DNA of 64,000 bases, from the NCBI GenBank assembly GCA_027923505.1, contig BROI01000016.1:669384-733383 (forward strand), in the 5' to 3' direction. Source of the stretch: Mayamaea pseudoterrestris (Eukaryota; Bacillariophyta; Bacillariophyceae; Sellaphorales; Sellaphoraceae). The translations under genes were made by a program, and so were the position numbers. Of the stretch, positions 45,101-54,300 are shown one piece after another (position 1 is the stretch's first letter; each line of letters starts with the position of its first letter). The notes below the pieces were generated by a model. The model made no database searches and was not told the DNA's origin. It worked only from the letters and a program-made list of their open reading frames with translations.

Positions 45101-46936
45101 ACTTGGGCGTGGGCGCTGTCCATGGTTTCGACCATTGCGATGATGCTGCTGAGCACGGTTTCTTGGTTGGACTCGAGCTGGGCCTCGTCTTCGAGCATGC
45201 AAATGCCATGGTTCTCCCTCGTTGGAAGGCAACCTGCATAAAATGGCGCGCAAGAAGGCAAGGAACTTGGCTTGGAGACGCAAAAACCAAGGGATTACCC
45301 GCTTCCGAAACCGACGGAGACGGTGAAACCGATGGAATAAGAAACGGAACCGTTGGAACCTTGAAACAGAGCGACGATTGCGGCGATCTTGATGGATATA
45401 GGCGCGACGATGGCGTCGATCCGAATGCCGAGGAGGCTTTGCAGGTGGCTTCCAAAATATCAAGGCAATGGCGACACTAGTGAGCGTCAACCAAAGAATC
45501 CCAGGCACCATCAAACGCCAATGATGGTAAATCAAACGGCCGATGACATGGACAAGAGAAAGGCTCTCGCAACCAACTGTCATGATGGAATGGCCAAGTT
45601 GATCAGCCAAATGGAGACTCTCGCCAAGGGCGGCTGTTGTATTGGCAAACTGCTGGGCCACAGCAGTATGCAAAGCCTGAGTCTCAGTTGCGTTGTTTGA
45701 ACAAACAAGAGATGAAACAGTTCGAGTCACAGTGAAGAATGCCTCACTTAAAGTCGAATGGCTCACAGGCAGGGCCGAAGCTGGGCGCTTAACCAATCGA
45801 GCTGCTGAGCACGAATTCACCAAGCAAATCAATCCAATCATAAGCACAAATGAAAGTGCACTTGGAGAGAGACTGCGAGAGCGACGGTAAAGCACCTTGT
45901 TTGGCTTGGTAGGGCGCTTGGCAGATGGCTCGGAGCTGGGGCTCGAAGGAGGCGTCCAGGCTGGAGCAGCAGGATTCAACTTAGCAATCTTTGCAGGGGG
46001 AGCGTTAACACCACTTGCAAGCTCCCTCGCTTGAATAGCTGCATTCCGAGCAAACTGCACATCAGACTCATAGCGATCATCACTAGGAGAGCGCTCAATA
46101 TTGCAGAGCTTGGCGACGATGGCCGCTGGCGTATGCTCATCAATGATCATTGGATCATCGGCAACAATGGAAGCAATGGCATCCTCGCCATCCACCATGG
46201 CAGACGCAATCTCGTCAATGACAGCTTCTTCACCTTCTTCAAGAGAACAATCGTCATTGGCTAAAGCAAGGGCTTTGGCGTCAGCGGCGGCTTGGGCGCA
46301 AACTGATGGATCCTCGATAGCTAGATAGGCAGCTGGCGTATCAAACCAAGCAAGATGACCACCATTGGGAGCAACAGCCGGAGCAGTTTTACTTCCAGTG
46401 TGCTCGTCAGTGCCATGGTTAAGTTGCCACTTGTTGCAATGCGCGCACCAATGGTAGGTCTTTCCCCCTTTTTCAATGGTAGATGGCTGCGATGCTGAAG
46501 GAGCAATTCGCCGCCATGGCGCATGGTAGTGATGGACATCGTCAATGGCCTTTGACGGAGCACCCTTTCCACTCTTTGGAGCAGTCTTGGGCTTCCCTTT
46601 TCCATTTCCTTTGGGAGCGCCGCGCTTGTTGCTAGTTTTCACGGTCGTTGCCTGTGGGCAATCGCGCTGAAAATGGCCGGTCTTATGGCAAATGTGACAA
46701 GTCTTCTCCTCCTTTGCTCCCCTTCCGTTTGCCTTGGCTTTGTCAAGTTGAACAACGCCTCCAAAGGCGGGCGGAATGGCAGTCTTGTCGCGCGGATTCT
46801 TGGCGGGAACCCAGTCATTGGCCGCATGAATCTGGCGGTAAGCAGTATTAGCTACCTGCGCCAAATCCTTTAATGTTAGATGCTCACGCGTCATGTAAGC
46901 ATCCTGATCCGTTGGAGTTGTGTCATATTCGAGCAA
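42170..46936 (-). CDS. Copia B Gag C-terminus / Pol polyprotein: zinc knuckle, membrane-like insert, protease, integrase
   Basis: 1588 codons in one frame; it opens at a TTG, so it must be read as a continuation of gag (frame -1 relative to it). In order: CCHC knuckle with C80, C83, H88, C93; a second Cys/His motif WCAHCNKWQLNHGTDEH (about 163-179); acidic spacer; a two-hydrophobic-segment insert (361-495, annotated separately); an Arg-rich and low-complexity stretch (504-650); protease VIWDSGAS (about 844-851); HHCC finger with H1060, H1065, C1099, C1102; integrase D1144, D1218, E1254 (D-x35-E); Pro-rich tail. It stops at 42170, just before the RT, where a frameshift occurs. Length before RT is much greater than in standard copia elements, mostly because of the insert. 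Confidence 0.8.
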   Translation of the reverse strand: MLEYDTTPTDQDAYMTREHLTLKDLAQVANTAYRQIHAANDWVPAKNPRDKTAIPPAFGGVVQLDKAKANGRGAKEEKTCHICHKTGHFQRDCPQATTVKTSNKRGAPKGNGKGKPKTAPKSGKGAPSKAIDDVHHYHAPWRRIAPSASQPSTIEKGGKTYHWCAHCNKWQLNHGTDEHTGSKTAPAVAPNGGHLAWFDTPAAYLAIEDPSVCAQAAADAKALALANDDCSLEEGEEAVIDEIASAMVDGEDAIASIVADDPMIIDEHTPAAIVAKLCNIERSPSDDRYESDVQFARNAAIQARELASGVNAPPAKIAKLNPAAPAWTPPSSPSSEPSAKRPTKPNKVLYRRSRSLSPSALSFVLMIGLICLVNSCSAARLVKRPASALPVSHSTLSEAFFTVTRTVSSLVCSNNATETQALHTAVAQQFANTTAALGESLHLADQLGHSIMTVGCESLSLVHVIGRLIYHHWRLMVPGILWLTLTSVAIALIFWKPPAKPPRHSDRRHRRAYIHQDRRNRRSVSRFQRFRFLFHRFHRLRRFRKRVIPWFLRLQAKFLAFLRAILCRLPSNEGEPWHLHARRRGPARVQPRNRAQQHHRNGRNHGQRPRPSPNQAQRHRQRPRQGPDQSQVPRRRPARDQPWRPRTAHAVAVAPPLVINARAEALRSTFRQAQAANQVNEAYENIISDRLRAQEEDWNAWLNDTLLYQYEERHRIRNREWRNDPLITTPDGVTYFSIAHADRERQARRRQPFRFKTDKAPTPLPPPVPQASIQSIDPMPQEVFASVVFGDFSDFDDFGEAYQASHLESAQPNIPTLSQSLFNNKYRKSPPTPPCKEKDKMLPVIWDSGASISISPSRDDFVGPIQPAPTVRLNGLFKDGRVKGKGFVAWSFLDNGGMLRTVKVPAYWIPEAKVRLLSMPGLLQQYPNEVIYADRRAIYLSGSVERVHKDGSITNDGVEAPIDPLTNLPTAIAYDLSGMPSSYSAGEAPLPPPGPGPGPAPAQQPPRGPPPANGPPSDGGASAPTRRPRREPRPPPSQSSTVASSNTNLSEAEKELLRWHFRLGHLNFKTIQFLMRGGTLANSESARRLHRACATLQPCPKCTACMYAKQRVRSSPGQTTKVVKDRVDALRRDNLLPGQRISVDHFVCSTKGRLFFSRGKTKETAMNTGGCVFVDHASGYVHLELQQHLNTDDTLRSKEAFELFCRDVGVIPLEYLSDNGGAFTSQGFSKHLTTFHQVSALAGVGAHHHNGIAERCIQTIMSISRAMLMHAKIHWPNVADVSLWPMVTKHAVYLWNKVPNLQSGLSPQDIFTRTRWPHSKFHDLHVWGSPVYVLDKTISDGHKLPRWQPRSHRCIFVGMSEAHASSVPLVLNPHSGAITPQFHVVFDDWFATVAVTESQMPDFASTEWYNLFGNTSLQYIPLDDEDEAIASAEFEAEPAVSTRADAVRDAFERHAPPRDLQVPPPAELPAPPSSAPSQEPAQAREPESPRELPIEVQEESSPLRELPADPSPASVSNNESPRENPTAPTATPSTRRSSRATKKPSRLSYDASGAQIESVCDASFVSYFAAFNIAAPALYKAAASDQIL
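45452..45856 (-). other. Membrane-protein-like insert in copia B polyprotein
   Basis: Within the 1588-codon frame. Residues 361-377 are a hydrophobic segment after a basic flank, followed by a signal-peptidase-like NSCSAA; residues 378-474 form a polar loop with Cys and two N-glycosylation sequons (NAT at about 415, NTT at about 432); residues 475-495 are a second hydrophobic segment ending IFW; then comes a strongly basic, aromatic tail (to about 570). This is the signal - ectodomain - anchor - basic tail plan of a type I membrane protein. No homology is claimed. Confidence 0.6.
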
Positions 46937-48159
46937 GCTTTCAAGCCAATGACATGCTTAGCTTTCCAAGCTTTCATTTCGTCAATGAACTCCTCGCCGC
47001 CAGTGTTTTCAAGGCAGCGATCGCCTCCTGCTTGGAGAAGGTTTTTCAACACTTTGGTGGTCAGGGAATGCGGATACTGACCCGCATTAATCAATGGCTT
47101 TGCTTTGATAATAAGCGCATCCATGTAGGTGGTAATATTTTGGCCTGGCTCCGCTTGCGGCTTGTAGGCGGCGACTTCTTGTTCCACTTTCAAGTACCAG
47201 TCGCGGGATTGGTGAAGAATCATCTCCATTACTTGGAAATAGACGACACAGAAGCTATCCTGGGCGCTAGCGCTGGTATAATGATCCAGGCGCGTGCGAA
47301 GCTCCTCGTTGCACGAATTCTTGAAGAATCTAATGAGATCCTTGTCGTTGCCGCGATCATATTCGTCGTAGCTGGCGACGAAAGGAGCAATGGCTTCCTT
47401 GACCGACTCAATGCTCTCGAACAGCGAATAATATTGAAGGAAATTAACCAACTTGGTCTTGGTTGGATCGCGCGGGTCGATGACGTAACAATATGTGTCG
47501 TTGCCACAGAGCTCCGCCTGTTCCTTAAAGAGCATTTGTTGATGCTGCAAGTTGCATGTCAACGTAAACTTCGTTGGAAGTCCTTTCTGCCGCTCTTGTT
47601 GCTTTGAATCGTTCAAGGGACGAAGCATCAACGAGTTGCTTGGCTTGGCTCCGTCGGCGACTGGCTTTTCCAATCCCGACCAATCCACATTTGGTGGACC
47701 GCCGCCCATGCATGCCGCTCGCTCCTTGGTGGAGATTTGGACGACAGTGCCCATGATGGGTTTGTTTGGCGTGTACACTTGGACAGGTGCGCGATGCTGA
47801 CGTAGCATCTCTTTGGCGATTTCGGAATCCATGTGTTTGGCGATGGCTTCGTCGACGACACGCTGTCGGTCACGCGCGGCTTCTTCCATCGCCTGACGAA
47901 CGGCGTCATCGATGGCAGCCTGCTGCTCTTGCTTGGCTTTGAGCTGAGCAGCAATCTTCATCCGCTGCTGTTGTTCGTTATACAGCTGGCGAATTTCATC
48001 CTCGGCGTCTCGCTCAGCTTGGGTGAGCTTGGCGCGTCGTTCACGTTCCATCCGATTGATCATTTCGGTTCGCTGGACTTCGGCAGCTTGTAGGAGCGTG
48101 CGCTGGTCATCCGTCAACTGGACGGGAGGCCGTGGTGGTGTTGGCGTTCCTGGCGCCAT
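46891..48159 (-). CDS. Copia B gag
   Basis: 422 codons from an ATG at 48159 (MAPGTPTPPRPP). Residues about 25-125 are a charged Gln/Glu/Arg-rich coiled coil (RMERERRAKLTQAERDAEDE and onward), followed by a capsid-like helical region containing GLPTKFTLTCNLQHQQMLFK, FLQYYSLFESIESVKEAI and ITTYMDALIIKAKPLI, as in copia gag (UBN2-type) proteins. It forms particles. The frame ends 46 bp past the start of the next frame, before the zinc knuckle; the natural continuation is in the -1 frame from about 46930. No canonical slippery heptamer is seen there, so I think a one-base mutation or error broke a single gag-pol reading frame. Confidence 0.8.
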   Translation of the reverse strand: MAPGTPTPPRPPVQLTDDQRTLLQAAEVQRTEMINRMERERRAKLTQAERDAEDEIRQLYNEQQQRMKIAAQLKAKQEQQAAIDDAVRQAMEEAARDRQRVVDEAIAKHMDSEIAKEMLRQHRAPVQVYTPNKPIMGTVVQISTKERAACMGGGPPNVDWSGLEKPVADGAKPSNSLMLRPLNDSKQQERQKGLPTKFTLTCNLQHQQMLFKEQAELCGNDTYCYVIDPRDPTKTKLVNFLQYYSLFESIESVKEAIAPFVASYDEYDRGNDKDLIRFFKNSCNEELRTRLDHYTSASAQDSFCVVYFQVMEMILHQSRDWYLKVEQEVAAYKPQAEPGQNITTYMDALIIKAKPLINAGQYPHSLTTKVLKNLLQAGGDRCLENTGGEEFIDEMKAWKAKHVIGLKACSNMTQLQRIRMLT

Positions 48160-48179
48160 GGTAACTCGAGTGTGATTAA

Positions 48180-48425
48180 AGCTTTGGCTTCTGTCTTAGT
48201 TGCTTGCTTGGGCGTGCACTCCCTTGGCAAGACGACGACTGCAGAAGAACCGTGGGGCTCGTAACCAGTGAAGATTTCCAGCGACAGCAATGGCTGCACT
48301 AGCAAATGCTTCTCACTCAATAGGATTGAATGGAGACTGTTATTAAGAGCAACAACAAGAGCAAAGGACTCGAGTAATTGCAACTGCTACAACAACGAAG
48401 GCGTTGGTGATTAACTGAGAGGATT
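48180..48425 (-). repeat. LTR-like segment, right end of copia B
   Basis: Lies immediately upstream of gag on the minus strand and shares two blocks with 40601-40700. Exact ends not resolved. Confidence 0.4.
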
Positions 48426-49003
48426 TAATTAACTGCTATTGATTTACCTCGCTCGCCCATCGTGGGCATCACGATTGCTCGTCCACGATGCCGTTGGGGC
48501 GTCAACTTACACATATAGTAAGAGAGGTGCTTGCACCTCGGTAGGAAGGTAGGATACACCTTCAACTTCGACTCGGATCGAGCAAGTTGTAAAACCGCTA
48601 AGACATGTCGCGTTGTCGGGTGGTTAACATTGATACTATAATGGTATTAACCATCTACTACTATCATCATAAGCTAGTTCTACAGCTCTCAAGCATCAGT
48701 TGCTGCTGTAGAGCTTTCGAAGGATGACTCTGTCCTTCTGAGGATTGGATTTGAACAAATAGCTAGCTTTCACTCCCAATCGGACCGTTGACGAGAAAAC
48801 CATAAACCATAAGTTTCAAGTGATATCTTTTGGATTGCGCGTGACGCGCTCATCGCTTCATCGCTCCGCTCGGCCATGCCCATAACAGCAGCGACGGCGG
48901 AAGAGAAACGAGCAAGCGGGGAATTAATAAACAAACTTTGCGTCTTTGATCAAATACTAGCGGATCGAAATCGTTCATCTACTTATTCTAGGCGCGTCAC
49001 AAA
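48426..49003. other. Spacer upstream of the HA-kinase gene, with a hairpin
   Basis: About 580 bp. It contains a perfect 8-bp inverted repeat CATCGTGG (48458-48465) / CCACGATG (48483-48490) with a 17-base loop, which could be part of the LTR or a separate element. The rest should contain the promoter and 5' leader of the plus-strand gene at 49004. No core promoter motif is claimed. Confidence 0.4.
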
Positions 49004-49659
49004 ATGCCGACAGCTCAACAATCAAAGCGCGAGAAAGCGCGCCTCAAAGAACAGCGTAATTGTGAACACTTGCGACTCATGAGCCGAGGATACGTAAAGT
49101 CATGGCCAAGCTTTTACAAAAGACTCAAAGCCTACAAGGGAAAATATGGAATTATGGCCGTCCCGTCATCATCTCGGACGGATTCAAGTCTTTACCAATT
49201 TGTCATGAGTCAGCGGAACGCTTTCGTCCACGGCACCCTATTGCCAAGTCGACTAATCAAGCTGGAACGGCATGGTTTTATCTGGAACATTCGAAAGGCA
49301 GAAGAAGCCTGGCAGAAGAAGGCAAAGGAGCTCTCAGATTACAAGGACAAGGTTGGAAATTGCAATGTTCCGCTTGGCGAAAGTCACGACCATGCGGCTT
49401 TGGCACTATGGGTTTTCTTGATGCGGTACAAGTACAAGAACAAGACTCTCGAGGAGAATCGAATCCACCAGCTCAACAAGATTGGAATTGACTGGGACTG
49501 GATGCCAAAGTTGGCGAGCGGCGACGCTCACTGCATGGAAGGTACTGAATCGCAAAGTTCAAGTGACGAGTCGGATGACGATGAATGTGCGAGTTACACG
49601 GAGAGTGGTACCGACGACGATAGCGAGTCGAGTGGTTCAAAATATGCCTTTGATGCCAG

Positions 49660-49692
<33 letters not shown>

Positions 49693-52600
49693 AAGTCGTG
49701 GCGATGTGGAGATTTTAGCAGGGGAGGATGTCACCGGAGGAGCAACGAGAGGCGCCATGACGGGCTCTGACGATGGCGACTTGAAACAATCTAGCAAGCG
49801 TCATCGCTCTGACAGCTCGAGCTCCAATCCAGAAAAAGTCAAGGCGAAGTCACCCTACGAGGCGCCGAACCTTGACGCTAGCGATGAACCTCGGCGCATG
49901 AAGAAGGTGCGCCATGAGCATGCTGCTGGAATAGCCAATGACGAGGTGAAGGAGCAGGAAGAGGAGGCGTTGGCCGATCCAGTTTATTCTAATCCAGAGC
50001 TGAATCTTACTCGCTGGTTCGAAGATGCCGTCGAAGTTCCAATCTTACGAACAGCTAACGGCGGTCATGCTATCACCGGATCGCCGTCGACAGAGTCATG
50101 TGCCTTTTCGCAACGTCTATGGTTCGAAAATTTTGACCGTCTCGCGGCCCACATAGAGGAGCAGGGGCACATGCATGACCTTTCCACACCGCTTCGACGT
50201 TGGTCTAAACGCCAGCGTCTTTATTTACGAAATGGCTGCTTAATGACACAACAAGTTCTTGCTTTGGAAGAGCTTGGATTCATTTGGTTTCTGGACTTGG
50301 AGAAGGAAGAGCATTATTGGCAGCATAATTATCAGATCCTGCTTACCTGCCGAAAACAATGGGAACAGTGCTTGCGCCAACACGTAATGGAGGACTTTCT
50401 TACTCTGGAGTTCCGACTTTGGGCCGTTTTGCAGAAAGCTCAGTACAAGACAAGAACTCTTAGTAGCACGCGGACGGATCAGTTGAATGCCATAGGATTT
50501 TTGTGGAATTTCAGCGACGCGTGTGATAAACCCTGGGAAAACGAAAAACTAGAGGAAGAAGAACAGCCCGAATATGGCAACATGGATTCAGTGCGTCAGG
50601 ATGTAGCGATGCCGCTTGCAACTACGTCTGCTGCAGCCGACGAGCGATTCGTCCGAGACGCAAGCAGTGGTGACGGTCACTGTCGTTGTTACAAATGCAT
50701 GAATGCGCAAGTAGCACTGCGTGATGACATGTGCACCGATTGGAAAGTCGCACATAATAAACTGAAAAGGAAGAATACAAAGCTGCAGGCCGAGATTTTG
50801 GAGCTCAAGAAGCAGCAAAGACCGGTCGTCGCAGCAACAGCCGAACAGCGTGCTTCACAGCAATCGTCTTCGGACGAAAAAGCAGCACTCAAGGTTGAGA
50901 TACGACTGCTCCAAGCCGACAAAGCAGCCTTGCAGGATAAGATTACTGATTTGGAAGAAGCAGAGAACACGTCAGTCCAATCGGTAAGCGCCATGCGAGC
51001 AAAGATTCGAGATATGAGATTTAAGATTTATGATTTGGAAAAGCAAGTAAGTGCTCAAGCGAAATGGCCTACCACCGACGACGTTAACATTGACGATGAC
51101 GTATTTTACGTCCCTTGGGATGGAGTATCCTTGACCCGCGGAAATGCAACTCTACAGATTTCATCGCCAGCCGCTCATCCAAGAGTCGATACGAATCTAA
51201 GCCCATTGAAAGCGGTGGTTCTTCATTACATTCAAGCTTACTTGAATGTTAAAAACAGTCGTGTTGGTCGGCTAGAGCTGGCGCGAATTCAACCGATGAC
51301 TCACGAGAACCTCCGTCGATTTGGGGTGGAATATGTCAAAGCGTCACCGACATTCAACGTACCAAAAGCTTGCACAGCGCAGCGGGTGATTCATTACCTG
51401 ACTAGCCAACTGGCCAACGCTATACGCAAAAGCGGGCTGCCGGTCCAGCCTGCAATAAAAGGGAGCAGAATGTTGGATGCTTGGACGTTCTTTGCAGAGG
51501 ATAAAGTACACGACTTTCTCAAAGTCATGCATGCGTCATCAGAAGGTGCGGGTAGACCTTGGCGGCTAGCGTTGGAAGATGAACATGAAGAGGCATCAGA
51601 TGAGGCGTGGGGCAAGTACGTCGCTCGACTTTTCCTTTGCTGCTCGCTTTGCGAGATGTGCCAAAATCAGTCTTATGAAAGAATCTCGATCTGTCATGCG
51701 TGCGCAGCTGAACGGCGGAAGATAGCCAGTCAGGAGGTGAGTCGTTTTGTTACAGAAGTCCGATCAATCTTTAAAAACAAGTTTTTTAGAACCAAAGAGG
51801 ATACAGTTTTCCGAACCATGCTTGACGATATCATCCCTGGATCGGACGAGGATCTAGTATTCAATGCTGTCGTTGCGTTGATGGCTGCGATTCAGCTGAC
51901 AAATCTAAAGCGTATTTCCGCTGCGACGAAGGGATTTGCGCCAGATGATCCACCAAAAAAACACATGGACAAAGTATTGGCATCTGCAGGCGAAAAAATG
52001 TTGAAGAATCGTTTGTTAGAGGTGCGGGGTGCACGTGCGAAGGTCAATGAGCCGACCATCGAAACCGACCAGACACTTTTCGCATTATACAAGGAAGCCA
52101 CAAGTGGCGAGAGGCTTGGATGGAATAATAAATCGGTCTTTCGCATTTTCGACGGAGACGACTCGTGCGTCGTGGCAATTTTGTAAGTATGGTAGCGAGT
52201 GTTTTACATTTGTCTTCGTTGGCTCGCTAATCGAGCTCAATCGATTCGAATTTCGCAGCAAGAAACCGCTTTAATTCCTTTCAACGATGATTGGGTCGAA
52301 AAGGCGGAAACGGAAGTGCGCCTTGCTGTACGGGCGAGCGATGCTCTTGAGGACGCTGGCCATGTAAATGCATGCCTTGACAAGCTGGGATCTTGTGGCG
52401 CCAAGGTGACCAGATATGGCCGTTGTACCGATGAAACGTAAGTTTGGAATGCTTTTATGCAGCTTTAACTATATCAACTGATGACTTCTCTATTTTGCAG
52501 GACTGGCGAGGAAATGGTCATTATGGCAATGGAAGCTGGGCATCCATTGGACGATTGGTGTGACATGGTTTTGCGAAAATTAACTGGCGGCAAAGCGAAA

Positions 52601-53416
52601 TTGGCTGTTTACGATCTTTTCACGGGGCTATGCTCGGTGGCTTTTTTCTTAGAAACTGTCATCGGTGAGATCCATAATGACCTCAAACCTGCGAACATTA
52701 TTATGACGGATGTCAAGGGCACTGAGCTTTGGTTGACCAATAAGGGGACGCTGGATAATATTCCAGTCGGAGCTGCGAAGCAGCCCAAAATTATTGACTT
52801 TGGTTCATCCGTTCCAGACGGTATTTACACGGGTCTGCCGCTGAGTTCACCTGAATTCGACGGTATCGAGAAGCTACTTGGCATGTCTCACGTGTGGGCG
52901 ACTGCGTATGATAGATTCGCTCTGGGTCGCATTCTTGTAATTGTTGCCAACCAAGGAACGGACCCGTGGAAAATGCCAGTTGGAGACACCGTGCGCTGCC
53001 CGCCAGAACTGCGAGAGTTTTTTTACAAAGCAATTGACTTTGATCGCATTGGCGGAAAGGAAGTGGAGGTGTTAGTCATCAACCTCGTTTACCGTTACCT
53101 TGTTTTCATGGACACTGATGATCGTTGGGTTGCAAAGCAGTTGATCAAGGACTCTCCGAATCTCTCTGGTGTGGACAAGGAACTAGCGACGAACGAGACT
53201 TTTAAAACGCATGTCGACCTCATATCGCTGACAAAGGGCAGCTCCATGAAGGGCGTCCGCTCCAGCCCAATTTTCAAATGCAAGGAGGCTGCTATCATGG
53301 CATTCTTTGGCCTCATGGATCCGTCGCCATCGAATCGTTTACCACCGGAAGTAGTCATGACGTTTTTGAAAGATCGTCGGTGCATGGTCAATAACGATGA
53401 TAGTACTTGTTACTAA
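49004..53416 (+). CDS. HA-domain protein fused to a C-terminal protein kinase (three exons)
   Basis: Exons about 49004-52182, 52259-52437 and 52501-53416; about 1,420 residues. The start is the ATG at 49004 (cacaaaATGCC). Four helicase-associated-type modules, each with a Trp/Phe-rich ending such as GFIW or IDWDW: about residues 29-95, 101-167, 367-430, 436-502. Between them are an acidic Ser-rich stretch, 11 Ala (220-230) and a basic nuclear-type region. A coiled coil spans about 583-690, and a Cys cluster (C879, C880, C883, C886, C897, C900) may bind zinc. The C-terminal domain has HNDLKPANI (catalytic loop, Asp at 52679) and IIDFGSS (DFG, Asp at 52796), so it looks like a protein kinase with HND for HRD. 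HA modules are thought to bind nucleic acid; joined to a kinase the function is unknown. No helicase motor is present. The exon 2/3 junction is in phase; the exon 1/2 junction is not (see findings). Confidence 0.75.
52183..52258 (+). other. Predicted intron 1 of the HA-kinase gene (76 bp)
   Basis: Strong donor tttt|GTAAGTAT and acceptor tttcgCAG|caag. The frame resumes correctly at 52259 (QETALIPFNDDW), but splicing at this donor leaves two bases over, giving a stop soon after. A weaker in-phase donor (GTGGCA at 52172 or GTCGTG at 52169) would fix the phase. Confidence 0.6.
52438..52500 (+). other. Intron 2 of the HA-kinase gene (63 bp)
   Basis: Donor aaac|GTAAGT, acceptor tattttgCAG|gact. 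Joining gives a continuous reading ...CTDETTGEEMVIM..., in phase. Confidence 0.85.
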
Positions 53417-53683
53417 AGGAACATCAGTACGCGTCAAGGAGCGACGATGCCAGTAAGGGTTGACGCTATCGTATACTTTCAAATAATAACGTTTATATGT
53501 GCATGATGTGAGTGAATCTGTAGGTAGACCTCACCTCATTAGGCGAGTGATCTGGGCGACGAGCAGTCACCTACTACTTAGCACCAGCCTACCTGTACCA
53601 GTGGTCTTGACCCGGCTTCTCGAAATGCATTTTTATTCTTAAGCTCAGACAAATACATTGATACGTTTACAAGCAACGACTTT
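53417..53683. other. Downstream spacer / 3' untranslated region of the HA-kinase gene
   Basis: No ORF or RNA gene recognised. Probably the 3' end of the plus-strand transcript. Confidence 0.4.
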
Positions 53684-54300
53684 ATGTTAGTCGCTACAAG
53701 ACACTGGAGAGCATTTACGGTCTCTCAATTTTTGCCACCGACTTGCTTGGCGAAACTCATTGCAATGGAATATTCGCAAATACAAGCATTCGTTGAAGCA
53801 CAATCTGTGATGCGTTCTGGTTCGTTTGAGTCCGTCGTTTACATGGCCCAAGCACACTTAGCTAGCATGGGCGTCGGATCATCTTGATCGAAACAACAAC
53901 ATTAGGGCTCAAATCAATTGATCGGAGGCGCAGGAACGCAACAATCCGCAGCAGCGACGCAACAGCAACAATAACAACACCAACCAGCGCAATAGAAACA
54001 ACACGCGACCAATCAAGCATTGCGACGTACATGGTGATTGCGCGCATGATACCGTCATTAACTGTAAGTGTCGTCGCGAGGATCAGCAGCGCGGCGGCCA
54101 CGGCAACCATCGTGACAATTTTGATGGCGACAGACGCGAGCAGCCAAGGCGCGAGATCAACGTGCAATCGACAGGCAGAGAAGCTACGATAGTGACAGCG
54201 AAATGCTTGTCGAGCGCCTCGAGGAAGAAACGATGGACGAGGTGAGTGCAGCAGATCAATATATGATGCATACCTCAACCATTCCACGCCCAACGTCACT
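53684..54300 (+). pseudogene. Retrotransposon gag remnant with zinc-knuckle-like motif
   Basis: A small frame ends with a helical gag-like tail (QIQAFVEAQSVMRSGSFESV and on to the stop at 53885-53887). In another frame at about 53900-54240 there is Asn/Arg-rich text, then KHCDVHGDCAHDTVINCKC, which resembles the Cx2HGxCxHxTxxC-type knuckle of retroelement Gag, then DSDSEMLVERLEEETMDE. Frames are broken and no protease or RT is clear. The class of element is not determined. Confidence 0.4.

Larger units (their letters stand above)
40601..48425 (-). mobile_element. Ty1/copia retrotransposon, family B (defective)
   Basis: On the minus strand: LTR-like segment (about 48180-48420), gag, zinc knuckle, membrane-like insert, protease, GAG-pre-integrase HHCC, DDE integrase, then decayed RT and RNase H and a second LTR-like segment (about 40601-40700). 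The two ends share gaagatttccagcgaca and a ttaagagcaacaa(c)aagagcaaagga word but are otherwise quite different, so LTR limits and a target duplication could not be fixed. Confidence 0.75.

Noticed and set aside
45010-45480. 156-codon Gly/Asp/Leu-rich plus-strand frame, and other plus-strand frames across 42.3-46.9 kb
   Set aside because: They are the complement of the low-complexity part of the copia B polyprotein; composition mirrors the codon use of the minus strand.
53440-53640. tRNA-like or structured RNA downstream of the HA-kinase gene
   Set aside because: Some short inverted words around the cacctactac region, but no cloverleaf, no conserved T-loop, no terminator context.
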